Source of the DNA: Sordariomycetes sp. S80-01Y
Lineage: Eukaryota; Ascomycota; Sordariomycetes
DNA: 64,000 nucleotides
Direction of reading: 5' to 3'
Assembly (NCBI GenBank): GCA_037042185.1
Contig: JAXQJY010000031.1
Span: 2,480,001-2,544,000 of the forward strand
Of this stretch, positions 23,059 through 33,955 are shown piece after piece. The translations under genes and the position numbers were made by a program. Each line of letters begins with the position of its first letter. The stretch's first letter is position 1. The notes under the pieces are model-generated. The model saw only the letters and a list, made by a program, of their open reading frames with translations. It was not told where the DNA came from and ran no database searches.

Positions 23059-23445
23059 ATGCATTTTCTTACATTCTCTGTTGCCCTCCTCGGTGCTCTT
23101 GGCGCTCAGGCGTTTCCTACCAAAGATGGCCATGGAACGAATGGAACAGCCACCAACGGAACTATCAGTACATATGCACTAGGTGTACGTATAGATTTGC
23201 CACTGGATGACCGATTCATGCTGCTTCCTAAACATCTTGCTAATTAATCTCCAACTGAGCAGCAATGTACATCTTTCGAAGGACAGTGCCTTGTCAACGG
23301 TCGTCGCCAAATCTGCCAAATAGGAACAGTATGTTATCTCTGAAACATCAGCTCAGCGCCCTGTCACTAATGCAACTCGCGCTTGCAGTGCTCTGGTGTC
23401 AACACCAACTGCGACAATGACGGCGGTGTGGTCAGTTGCGCTTAG
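23059..23445 (+). CDS. Small secreted cysteine-rich protein, three exons
   Basis: Exons 23059-23184, 23263-23328 and 23389-23445 join in phase 0 to 82 residues. Introns have GTACGT..GCAG and GTATGT..GCAG ends (78 and 60 nt). Residues 1-18 are a signal peptide (MHFLTFSVALLGALGAQA). The next part is a short Gly/Thr/Asn-rich propeptide-like stretch with NGT sites, and the last 40 residues hold six cysteines in CTSFEGQC, QICQIGTC, TNC and VSC. That pattern suggests a disulphide-tied knot as in defensin-like or effector peptides. No family is recognised. Three correctly phased tiny exons argue that the gene is real. Confidence 0.72.
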
Positions 23446-24425
23446 ACACAAATTATTCCACGGCATCGAGCGGCCGATTGGGTGTTCGGTAGACAGTCAC
23501 ATTGCCAATTGTAACCTTCTATACGGTATTAGCAGGCCACCACGCGCCGCCAAACTAAGTGCCCGATAGAAAACCGAATGTAAATCTGACCAATCGTACA
23601 TATTCATTGGTAAAAGTGCCACACGTCTTAACATAAGATAGCCTAACCCCAGCCATCAGACCGGAGTACAAAAGATGGATAATCAAGTATAAAGGCCAAT
23701 GGTTCTCGGGTCACAATTAGCTCATCCACTCTGGCCCAAAGACAATGGGGCTAGAGAGAACGGTCGAATTTATGTTAGAGCCGAGAGAATAATGGTACAT
23801 ATATTGCGTGAAGGTCGCAGGCTAGGCTATAACAAGCTCAGAGCAATATATATACTATATATAGCTCGCGTCATGGACGACTGGGCCTACTTCGTAGGGA
23901 TAGCCGCTAGCTAACAGCGGGGCACCGGACCATATATCACTTATGGGAACCAAGAAGCAGGAAGCCAAGAACATGGCCGAGTGAGCATGTCGTCAAGGTG
24001 GCGAAGGCTATCCTGGCATATGACCGCGGCGCTAGCCACGCCATTCACACCAAAATCGCCGGTTAATACTCCCCGGCGATGTTCCAGCAGGCCACACGGG
24101 TGAGTCGTTCCGTAGCTCGGATAGCCCCTACCCGGACCGACGCGGTATAGCTGCGGGATGCTGGCGTTAGAGACTAGGCGTGTACCAGTAAGCGCAAAGC
24201 TCCAGTAAGCGCAAAGCTCGACGGGAACAATAATCTACCCTCGTTAGGCATTGCGTCTTTCCACCATGAAAGGACTCAACAATCTATTCCCAATAAGAGA
24301 TCATCCCAATACTCGACTCATTTCGGGTATGTAGTGGTGCCGCTTAGGAGAACAGTAATGAGTGTTGCATTTCGCATATCCATGACTCAATCCTGTAGGT
24401 TTGAGAGACCTATGAGTTGCTCCTC
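23446..24425. other. Gene-free tract, possible decayed element
   Basis: This 1 kb has AT-rich patches (ATATATATACTATATATAG near 23850) and, around 23960-24250, a stretch whose translation looks gene-like but is interrupted. A 17-bp unit is repeated in tandem at 24185-24218. I suspect a decayed mobile element but could not assign a family. Confidence 0.35.
24185..24218. repeat. 17-bp exact tandem duplication
   Basis: The unit CCAGTAAGCGCAAAGCT occurs twice head to tail, with one base of variation at the junction (C or T). It lies in the gene-free tract and has no evident function. Confidence 0.6.
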
Positions 24426-25908
24426 TTATTCTGTGTACTCGTCTCTACTCTCGGTGTAAGGGAGGAGCGCCTTCCAAGCACCGTCCTCGTTTAGAGGAGA
24501 AGATGCAAGGCGCCTGACGAAGGTGATTACTTTCTTGACATAGGGATGGAATTCCTCTGGCAAGCGAGACATAATCTTCTCGATCCAAATGAGTGTCATG
24601 CTTCTGCGGCCGTCGAATCCAGTGCGGAATTGCGGAGCATTGGTTGATTCATCGCTTGCTTGGTCCACCGTCTTGCGGCTCATGACAATGTCTAATACAA
24701 AAAGGTGTATGAGGACCAACTGGGATGGGTAGTTACTGGGGTCAACGAAGCTTGTAAACTCTTCATTGGATAGTTCCCCGACTTTGTGGTATATAAAAGA
24801 GTGCTCGCAAAAGCCTGTTTCACGTCAGGATGGGATCAGCGTGAAATGAATGAAGCGTCTCACTCTCGACTGGGTCTGTAACTGCCCATGTTGTTATCTT
24901 GGTCATAGATGCCAGGTATCTCAGTTCCGCAGTGCTGTGACAGATAGTTCTGAGCTGCGTAAGACTAGCAACGAACTCGTCTGCAAATGCACTGTAAAAC
25001 TGCAAGCTGGTGTCGCCGGGATCGACGATCTTGCGCACGATCTCAACGAAGAACTCCTTCGAAAGAGGCTTAAACGCCGAGTCTTCCAAATTGAGGTTTC
25101 CGTGCATTGCAACCAGAACGCCTACAGCGCGCATAAGCCAGTGTTTTTGAAGTACAGCGGGGCGAGTCAAGGCACGTCATGCCACTTACAGCCACGAATC
25201 ATGGTGAGAAATTCTACCATGCCGTCAGCCATGTACGCAGACTGAAACGTGAGGGCAAGCAGAGCTCCCAGGGTGGCGTCGGCATCAGCCCTTGAGATAT
25301 GCGTCCTCGACAGCTGCTCATTCAGGGCCGAAATGGACGCGATCCGGTGATTCAAAGCGAAGTTGAAGTGATTGGTGGATGTCATGGCGCTCAAATGTGA
25401 TGCCCCCAGGCCGAGTATGGCGTGCGCCAGAAAATCATACTGTTCGCGATATGTGAGCACTGAGCAGAGGACGGCCAAGTCGAAAAAGACCAACCTGATG
25501 CGACATTTGCGAGACATTGTGCCACACCTCTCTGCCAAGGATGGGAAGCGGTGGATATGCCTCGAGCAGGAAGTGATGGAAGAATCTAAGATCAGCCATC
25601 TCGAGCACCCCAGGGGTGGTCCGCAGCGGTTGCCCTGGAGAGGTAACTGGAGAGCCTCTCACCAGAGCCACGTTTTGGTGAGTGTACTCGCAGGTGAGGG
25701 CTAGCCGGCGACATGAGCCGCACGAGGGGAAACCCTCGTCACACTTGACTCTGCGTCTCTTGCAGCTAGTGCACCCAGTCCTCGACTTTGTATGACTTTT
25801 GCGGGGGACCGTGCGCCTTTTACCGGCCTGGCCCTCGCTGCGTGGAGCTGCGGACTTGCCTGTCGAGGATCCCGAGGTTGATGTCGCCTCAGCATCCTCC
25901 TCCATCAT
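24426..25908 (-). CDS. Zn2Cys6 transcription factor, four exons
   Basis: Exons 25908-25495, 25439-25190, 25121-24864 and 24814-24426 join to 436 residues; the introns (55, 68, 49 nt) all have GT..AG ends and keep phase. The DNA-binding cluster has cysteines 46, 49, 56, 63, 66 and 73 with the standard spacing, after a basic Ser-rich leader. The joined sequence YDFLAHAILGLGASHL is the usual start of the helical fungal regulator domain, and MIRGC appears where the family has it. It resembles the sterol-regulator/Upc2-like class in size and order, but the target genes are unknown. A Dal5-type transporter gene lies just upstream on the same strand. Confidence 0.86.
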
Positions 25909-26665
25909 TCACGAGGGCCGGAAGCTGGGGTCTGCACCAAAACCCGCCCTGCGCGTTCTCGCAGGCGGTACGAAACGAGAACGAACCGGCGTCGGTAGAT
26001 AGCGCACCGTGGAGGACAGAGACTCGAGTCGGCCGTTCACAGACCGTCATGGTATGCTGGTCGTCGACGGCGATGAGATGAGACGAGGTTTCAGATCTGG
26101 CTTATGGCTTGTGGGCCTGCGATCCTGGGCGGCTCTCGGCGACGCTAACTGGTCGGGGAATTCTCGGCCCCACCGTTCGCCTCAGAAAGCAGTGTGACTC
26201 GAGACTGCTCAATGTTAACCCTCTCCAGGTTGTGCAGTTGATTGTTTTTTTGTTCAGTGCTTCATTGCTCTCTTTGTGGACACCTCTGGGCTTTTTATAA
26301 ATTCAATTCGAATGTCAGAAGATAGGAGCTTGCATCGTGTAAGATGGGGAGGCGACATCTTACACCAATCGGCAATGCCAAGAATAACTCCTACCAGATC
26401 TGACAGTGCCTCGACAATTTTCAGCTCTTTAATGACTACACGAACACCTCCTTGCTATTGATCCCATCATTCCCGCTCATTGTGCGCAGAAGGAAAACAT
26501 CCTCTGCTATCTCGAGAGGATAGTGACAAATTGTACTCTTGTGCAATCGCTTAGTGAAGCGTGGCTGAATAGCGTCTCAACAGTGTATTGTATAGTGACA
26601 TCCCTTGCTCCTCTCATGATTCTATCTCTAGTACTAGCCATTAAGTCTATTGGACTCAAGTCTCT
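25909..26665. other. Intergenic
   Basis: This holds the regulator's promoter and the 3' end of the transporter, which are in tandem on the minus strand. It is moderately AT-rich near 26200-26650. I see no further gene. Confidence 0.55.
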
Positions 26666-28204
26666 CTACAGGGTATACAGGTACCTAGGGTTGTGTTCCC
26701 CCATCTCCATGATCTCCTCCTCTGTCTTTCCTTCCATTCTCCAGTCCTCCAGGCCAGCAAGCTTTCGCTTGTTCTTATTTTTCATATGCAGGTATAGCGT
26801 GGAGTGAATAATCATCGCAAAAACAAGCATGCCAATTGTGGCGCTGTAACCAGGGATGTATCGAGGGCTTTGCTCGTCGGTGTAGAGGAAAGGCGCCGGA
26901 ACACCAGCAGCGTTTCCAATAGTAATGAAGATGCCGCTAGCAAAGGCGCGCTTGCCGTATCGGGGCTGGTTCACGGTGACCCAGGCCATGCCCGACCCAG
27001 AGCAGGACCACAGACCGGCAGAGACGAAGAAGCAGCCGACGAAGCTCATCGCCACGGACTGGTGTGCCAGCAAAAGGGCATACCCAATGATCATAACTGC
27101 CGCACCTCCTATGCAGAAGATGCCTCTTTGCTGGATGCGGTCACTATACATGGCGACGGTGAGGTAGGTACCAAAGCCCACGAGGTAGACAGGGATGGTG
27201 AGGGCGTTGATCTCGGCGGGGCCCCAGGATTCCTGGCCCATGTCTCGAATGATAGTGGGGAGGAAGACGCTGAAGCTATAGAGAACCGAATGGCTGCAGA
27301 ACTGAGCGACAGCGAGGGCCCAGATCTTCCAGTCTTTGATACCGGCGATAACATCTGCCTTGTGCATCTGTTGGCCCGCCACCGTCTGCCCGATTTCGGC
27401 CTGGCGCAGGAGCACAAGATTGTTGCGGTCCTGCTCTGAGAGAAAGCTGGCGGTCTCGGGGTCGTTAGGGAGAAGCCACATGACGAGCGGTGCTGTGAGA
27501 ACGGTGGGGATGCCATTGATGGTAATAATCCACCGCCAGGCGAGCCATCCGGCCGTGCCCTTGCCGTCGTTGTGCAGCCCATCACCGATTCCGTAGGCAA
27601 CGAGGCCTCCGACAGCTCCCGATATGGCTGAAATTGAGTAGAAGTAGGCGTTGCGCAGGGAGATGTGCCTCTTGGTGTAGAATGTGGTCAGGTACAGCAT
27701 GATGCCAGGGAACAGACCAGCTTCAAACAGGCCAAGAAGGAGACGACATGCGATCAGGGAGCCGAAGTTGTTGACGAAGCCGGTGAAGACGGCAATAATG
27801 CCCCAGACGAAGACGAGGCCTGCGAGGTAGCGGGCGGGCTTCATCTTCTTGATAATGAGGTTCGACGGGGTCTCGAATAGGCAGTAGGTGACAAAGAGAA
27901 TGGATACAGCAAGCTGGAACTGGTTCTCTTTCAAGTTCAGGTCTTCCTCGATATCAAAGACGCGCGCATTGCCAATACCGACTTGCAGACAAAGTTAGGG
28001 TGGTGCGAAACAGGGGGCACATGTTCACTTACCTCGGTCCATGAAGTTCATGAGATAGATCCAACAGGCGATGGGGATAATGCGACGGTCCAACTTTTTC
28101 AGCAGGCGTTTCTCCGTCGCACTATCGACGGCTGGAATGCTCGGGGCATGCTCGACGGGCAGCGTGTCTTCAGGCAGCTTCTTGCTGTCGGTGGTATCCG
28201 CCAT
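26666..28204 (-). CDS. MFS transporter, Dal5/allantoate permease (ACS) type, two exons
   Basis: Exons 28204-28033 and 27981-26666 join to 495 residues across a 51-nt intron (GTAAGT..GCAAG) that restores the family's DRxGIGNARVFDIEEDL stretch. I start at MADTTDSKKLP; the frame extends upstream but only from a non-ATG codon. Twelve membrane helices are visible, with FETPSNLIIKK in helix 2/3 and RWIITINGIPTV at the central loop. The anion:cation symporter family imports organic anions such as allantoate, nicotinate, pantothenate or other carboxylates; the substrate cannot be chosen here. The neighbouring Zn2Cys6 gene is a plausible regulator, by position only. Confidence 0.9.
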
Positions 28205-30329
28205 GGCTGGGAGAGGCGCTGGGTGATGGGTAAGCTTGGGGGGCAATCGAAATGTGCATGACGAGGTTGGAACTGGCAGAGCTGGGTAGATGGAGCTTTA
28301 TACGAGGGCGTGCGGTCATTATCAACACAGGGATGTTCCAAATCAAGGGGCTTCCTCCGGACGAAGGCCCCGGACGAAAGGCAAAACCCCAGATTCCCCT
28401 CAGCAATATTACGGAGTACCTGTTGAGAAGCGGAGGAGCTGGGCGTTTAACTGGACGGCTTTATCAGGCTGACGGTTTGCTTCGACTGTTGGCTGCTGAC
28501 CTGCCGTATTAGGAATAGTCCAGCAGAAAGGAGGCTCGGCAGGATTCCTTGGCACAGCTAAATAGGTTGGGTCTCCGCCGCGGTCAATGAAGTACGAGTG
28601 TTCGTAACGAGTTACAAGCTGAATCTGATGTTCATCAATGACGGTTGTTGAGGTTGAGGTTCGATCGCTTCTAGGAAGAGGCCCTTCGTGAATGCACACA
28701 ATGCCAGTCATCCAGCGTGGTGAGGAGGAGGCGGCGGCGGAGGCCCGCCAAGAAGTGTACGCGGGTTGGTTAATTTAAGCTTAAAAACCCAATTGGGCGG
28801 CGGCGGGTAACGGTCGAGGTGCACCCGCCTCCAATTCCGATACGTACCTAAATCCTCCTGGCCTGCATGGGGCTGTGAGGGGCAGCAAGCCAGGACGCTC
28901 GTCTATCTTTCCCCAATTCTCCTTAAAGAATGCATGCACAGGTTAGTCCCGTTCCAAGCGTCACACTCGTCTGTCGTCTCCAACCCATTGCGTTTCTGTC
29001 CAAGCCGTGGTGGGGGGCCTGCTTCCGGAGGTCATCCAGCTGAAACGCGGGCCGGTGACGGTCTTCCTATCGAGAGCCCAGCATTCGTGGCAACTGGCAG
29101 ACAGCCTCAGATAGTGAGAAAGGAAGTACGCTTCTTTTAGGTGCTTGTAACAGAATGGATTTCAGCCTTGGTGGGATCGTATCCATCCTACATTGTTGCT
29201 CCGACAAGTGCGATACGTAGGGCGGGGAAGTCCCGTAAGATTTCCGTGGTTTCAGAACACAATAATTCCTGTCTTTTGATATTTAGGTCAATCATGATTA
29301 TGATGGGACTCGGTGAGATAATGCTCTTTAGAAGACGAGGTGTCGGTTGCGTGCCTCAGATACCCTACGGACTTCACCAAGTGCCTCAGATTAAATTGAT
29401 CCAGAAATATGTCTCCGGACAATTCGTCCATCAATTGGCTACTGAGCGCAAGATGATATCTATCGCGGCAAACTCTATGATCTCGTTAGTGCTGGGATGT
29501 CATGTGAGCATCTCCAGGCTCAATGTCAAATCTGCATGGCCTGAAACTTCCGAGAGAATGGATCCCGCGTGAGCTTTGATGCCAATGTAGCTATTCTCTT
29601 CGCTGCAGACGGTCTAACGTCTTGAATCTCACTACTTTTCCGTCTATGAACGAAACGATCGTGGCAGAAGGATACGAACTGTAGTATTGGTCCCGCCGCA
29701 AAGCAGCAATACGAATCTATAAACAATCACATGCGCCACTCTTAGCACCGGGAGATATGGGATATAAAAAGTTCTATACTAGGAGATTCTCTATGAAAAA
29801 CAACAAGTGGAGGTCACATTTATCCACGTAGGAGTAATTCGTAACATCTGGACCTGCTCAGCGTGCCGCAAAATCATAAATATCTAGCGGAACAGTGTAA
29901 TGATATCATTCTTTCTGGTAGCTATTATTAGTGGTACGACTATTAAATTATTATGCTAGATATAAAACCGTCTATATCATAGGATATAGCATATAACGGT
30001 TGTCCCTCCTTATGCAGACCGTGGTCCAGGGTAGCTCTTTAATACCTGACGATCCAGTGGCTGTAGCCTTGTCATACATGGTCACGTGCGGCAACCTGGG
30101 GCGTTATGCGAACGCCTCGCGGCTTTCCACTCTTGAATGGATCCAGCCCATTCGAACCCATGCGTGACCACTTTAGACTGTTACCTGATATTAATAATAT
30201 CGCTAATATCCAGCCTCGCCTATATAAGGCCATCAGTGATATCGAGCTCCTACCTTAGGTTGGTTTACCCTACTCTTTTCTAACTTTTCCTTCGTCTCTT
30301 TCGCCCATAATATTACTTATTACTTCGAT
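28205..30329. other. Intergenic with AT-rich tail
   Basis: The first part is the promoter of the transporter. From about 29750 to 30300 the sequence turns strongly AT-rich, with short palindromic stretches (CTATATCATAGGATATAG near 29970) that fit decayed, repeat-mutated DNA. No gene is supported. Confidence 0.5.
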
Positions 30330-30896
30330 CTATAGTAGACACACTATGTGTATCGCGTCGTCTTCTTGACCGGCGCCGTCATTAACAGATCCGTAGAGGA
30401 TATTGCTCTCGTTATGGGTTAAAACGGCCCAGTCGCACAGTAGACGTAAATTTCCCCACGGCATGATTGCAGCGAAATCCACAATTCCAAAGCTAGAAGT
30501 CTCCCCAGTAACCTTTTCGATTGGAAGGGACATCGGCCTTGGGAGAAAGGGATGGTCTCGCTGTCTTCCAATGCCCGATCTCATGCGCAAGCTTGTCGCG
30601 CTCCTAGGCGGACGAATGGGTCGATAGAGACGGGGGACTCGAGCTCCATTCGGTCCAGTACAGTAGACGTACCCGCCTTGGACTTTAAATGGCACGTTGC
30701 CGCGTGTATCTAGTTGATAGTTCAAGAATGCAGGTAATTCATGTTCAACAGTTTGCGTCTTTAGTTCTTCAAGCTTTCGACCTTCTACAACAGGACGGCA
30801 TTGCCGCCGGGAGTTGAACGCCCATCCGGCTCTGAAACGGGTACTCGGATCCGCACTTTCTATTTCGTCGGAGAGCAGACGAGCAATACGCAACAA
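30330..30896 (-). other. Open frame of 188 codons, doubtful gene
   Basis: This frame runs from just behind the oxidase stop codon to 30330 on the same strand. It lacks an ATG at its start (TTG TTG), the first Met being over 100 codons in, so it would need an upstream exon or a late start. I recognise no domain. It may be 3' untranslated sequence of the oxidase that happens to be open, or an unrelated exon. Confidence 0.25.
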
Positions 30897-30938
30897 CGTC
30901 TAATTAATGGGTAGGGAGCAAATAAACTCGATACTGAT

Positions 30939-32963
30939 TTAACTAAAACCCTCAATCATGAAGTGATACTCGATTTTACTACCGTCCTTCACTCCTCTGA
31001 CAGTGAGCTCCTTGCATTTATCTGCCAATATTTTCCCTATTGCTGCCGTACCACAGTAGAAGACGCCGACCTTATAGTGGTCGCTACTGCTACTTAGCTT
31101 GGATGCCACGTTTCCTTCCCGCTCGAGCCGCCTCTGCTCAGTTTGCCGCATTGCTCTGGCCCGTAATCTGCGCATATCGTCGTAGTGATCGTCGAGGATT
31201 TTGCCGAAATCAGGACGCCCGAAGAAAGTCGGGTTCAGGAGGCCAGTAAGGGGGGAGGCTGGGTGTTCCTTTGTTCGATGCCTTTCTAAAAGCCAGCTAT
31301 AGATGTACGTGGCTATGCTTCTATATTTGGTGGTGATGTGTGTGTACATTCGGAGATCGACTCGTAGGTGGGCGTCGTTTTCGCGATGCCATTGTTGGCT
31401 GATGGAGACCTTGTTGAGTAAGTCCGATAGCCAGAGTAGATAGTTGCCGTTGCGCACGATCCAATGAAAGTCTGTACGTCGGTACTCATTCGAGCTTGCG
31501 GTACTATCGACAGACCTTGGAGGTTTGATCGGCTGACCGGGGCCACCGCGGTCCAAGTCGTTATTGTGCTGTAAATCCGCAACAATAGCTGAAAAAGGGG
31601 TGACACCGACCCCAGAGCCGACGAGAACCGAGTACTTGAATTCATGGAAGCGCTGTGCTGGTGCGCCGAAAGGACCACTGATTCCCGTGACGATCTGTGT
31701 CTCTTTAGATTCGTCGCCCAACATGCGGAGCTTTCTGGTCCAGTCTCCGTCGGTCTTGATGTGCACCCTGATCTTCTTGTCGCGACAGAAGGATATCGTG
31801 AAGGGGTGCCATTGAAAGAAACTGATATCTGGCACTTGAAGCAATATGTACTGCCCAGCAGTAAAATTCCAAGGACGGTATCCAGGAACGACGACTGTGA
31901 TCTCGACCGTGTCACTATCCAAGATCTCCAACGTGGCTTGGAACTTGTAGAATCCTAGCACAATACGTGAGATCCGCTCGGATAAAACCAGAAGGGTGGG
32001 GAAGGCGAGAAAGTAGCCAAATAATGACTGCTGAAACAGTTCCGCGGTTCCATGGGCCATGCTCAGGCCAATGATGGGGTACACAAGCAGATGGCCCAAC
32101 TGGAAGACGTTGTAGTTCCACCTTCGGACCCTAGCGAGACTCAAGACAAAGATAATAAAGAACAATCCGAGAGCAATGACGCCAGTGAATCCTGCTCTGG
32201 TGCGCACGTAGTCCGAGTAATGATGAAAGTTGGGTCCAATTTCACGACCGACTTCTGCTCTGTTGGATTTCCTGCTGCCAGCCACAAAGGTTCCCGTCAG
32301 GTGCCCGATGGCATGTAGTATCGACAATGCCAGTGCAACGTAGGCGATCCGAATGTGGAAGTTGTGCGAAAGATCCCAATTGAAGACCAGCGAGAGCCAG
32401 CGCGATCTCCGTAATGCTGTGGGCAAGTATCTTGATGCGCTCAGTATCAAAAAGAAAAACGTCGGGTACAAAGCTCCAGCGCAGGCTTTGGACAGAACGA
32501 AACGCCAGCTGAAGGCGTCGATGTAATCCTTCTTCCAGTATTTGACGAGCTGCCACACCCCAAAGCTGAGTTGCGTGGCTACAACTAAGGTAATGAACAA
32601 GACTTCGGACCCATGGACTACCCAGTAGGCCCGCAACTTTCGCCAGTTGGGGAGGCGTTCGAAGTATCCAACACTGAGGTTTTCTGCCCGGTTTCCTCGA
32701 TGAAAGGTCGGAATTTTCGACCCGCGGATGGTGTTGATGAGGTCCTGCCGTGAAATCCGTTCCTCAGATCCTACTATAAGCTTGAGAAGAGGGGAATATC
32801 GGTCGTGATGGACGGGTCGCGGGCCGAGTTCCTCGAAGACTTCGTCGATCTTCTTTTTTACATCGTTAGAATATATATAGCCGTCTTTAGTCTCATCAAT
32901 AAGGTCCAAGAATTCGTTGATCTCGTCATCGTCGAGATAAGGCGGAAACCCTGGGGAAAGCAT
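30939..32963 (-). CDS. noxC-like: EF-hand NADPH oxidase (NoxC-type)
   Basis: An intronless 674-residue superoxide-generating oxidase. An EF-hand-like loop (DETKDGYIYSND, 23-34) near the start is the mark of calcium-responsive NOX forms; fungal NoxA and NoxB lack it. Six membrane helices follow, with heme-ligand pairs His203/His217 and His291/His304, whose spacings of 14 and 13 equal those of human NOX2. The FAD motif HPFTIS (386-391) and the NADPH motifs GSGVGVTPF (449-457) and VGVFYCGTAAIGK near the C-terminus complete electron transfer from NADPH to oxygen across the membrane. NoxC is patchily present in ascomycetes and linked to hyphal differentiation. A 20-base G run lies 170 bases upstream. 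Confidence 0.93.
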   Translation of the reverse strand: MLSPGFPPYLDDDEINEFLDLIDETKDGYIYSNDVKKKIDEVFEELGPRPVHHDRYSPLLKLIVGSEERISRQDLINTIRGSKIPTFHRGNRAENLSVGYFERLPNWRKLRAYWVVHGSEVLFITLVVATQLSFGVWQLVKYWKKDYIDAFSWRFVLSKACAGALYPTFFFLILSASRYLPTALRRSRWLSLVFNWDLSHNFHIRIAYVALALSILHAIGHLTGTFVAGSRKSNRAEVGREIGPNFHHYSDYVRTRAGFTGVIALGLFFIIFVLSLARVRRWNYNVFQLGHLLVYPIIGLSMAHGTAELFQQSLFGYFLAFPTLLVLSERISRIVLGFYKFQATLEILDSDTVEITVVVPGYRPWNFTAGQYILLQVPDISFFQWHPFTISFCRDKKIRVHIKTDGDWTRKLRMLGDESKETQIVTGISGPFGAPAQRFHEFKYSVLVGSGVGVTPFSAIVADLQHNNDLDRGGPGQPIKPPRSVDSTASSNEYRRTDFHWIVRNGNYLLWLSDLLNKVSISQQWHRENDAHLRVDLRMYTHITTKYRSIATYIYSWLLERHRTKEHPASPLTGLLNPTFFGRPDFGKILDDHYDDMRRLRARAMRQTEQRRLEREGNVASKLSSSSDHYKVGVFYCGTAAIGKILADKCKELTVRGVKDGSKIEYHFMIEGFS

Positions 32964-33955
32964 CTGATATTTCTCTATCAGGGTGGACGGTGCTGCTTTT
33001 CGTTCGAAGCATGCAGAGGATCTATTGTGTGTCCTCTCGCAAGGTGAAACGACCGTTTACGTCGATTGTATTATAGCTCATCGCGACAGTCAAAAAAGGC
33101 GGGGAGTAAATACCAAGGCAGCCATATCAGCCCGGGGGGGGGGGGGGGGGGGGACAACATCTAGTTCTGTTCTTGCTCGAGATTTGCGCAAGGCGGCATG
33201 CCGGCAAGTGAGACAGGGGCATGCCACGAGATTAAATCGCACGGAAGGTCTGTGGCCCGCGTATAAGTGAAGCCGTGTTTCCGGATCTGACACAAGCCGG
33301 GATTTTCTCAAGCCGGGATTTATACAGGGATACTAGGGCCGGTAATCTGAGCACCGAGAGGCTTGGAGCCCGGGAGACTAAGGTGCCGGCGTCCTAGCGT
33401 GATTCATGGGGAAGAGCCCAACGCTGAGGAAACAATTGAGTGATATGTGATTCGTTGATCGAGACTCGAAACCCTTTTCTAGCAAATTGAATTATATAAT
33501 AGTGAACTTGTTGAAAACACACAAAACGGTGCTCTGTAGGCTTGTGCCTTCCTTGGAGCTTCTACAAATGCGAACAGGGCCAATGACAAGCCACAAGTGT
33601 CTCGCCCACAACAGGCAAAAGTACGCTAATCATTGAGGGGTCGTGCCACGGCTTAAGCGGTGGTCGCACCTTATCAGTTCCCTTCTCAGCCCTTCAAACT
33701 TGTTGAAATAGTCCTTCGCGGAACTTTTGCGGCCCTGCAATGACGAATGGCGTCAATCCGCAGCAGTATCAATCTTACCGAGCTGCACTCCGAGGAAGTG
33801 ATCGCGCGGCAAGCACTGGCCGTTTTGGTCGCGTCCCACAAGTCTACGCAGCTTCTGTGATGCAAGCGTGTTACTGCTGCGCAGCATGGGAAAGGATGAA
33901 TCATAGATCTTTAGAGAAATATGCACCGAATCGGCCTTGACAGATCCTCCTGGCC
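32964..33955. other. Promoter of the oxidase and intergenic
   Basis: About 1 kb between two minus-strand genes. It contains the G homopolymer at 33134-33153 and a 17-bp near-repeat (CAAGCCGGGATTT twice within 33292-33322). Frames of up to 95 residues show no motifs. Confidence 0.55.
33134..33153. repeat. 20-base G homopolymer
   Basis: A single uninterrupted run of twenty G preceded by CCC. It lies in the promoter region of the NoxC-type gene, 171 bases before its ATG. Such runs are length-variable and can fold as quadruplexes; they are also prone to sequencing error. Confidence 0.9.

Noticed and set aside
30330-30896. Extension of the NADPH oxidase into the downstream 188-codon frame
   Set aside because: The oxidase already ends as the family does, and the downstream frame has no start codon or related motif.
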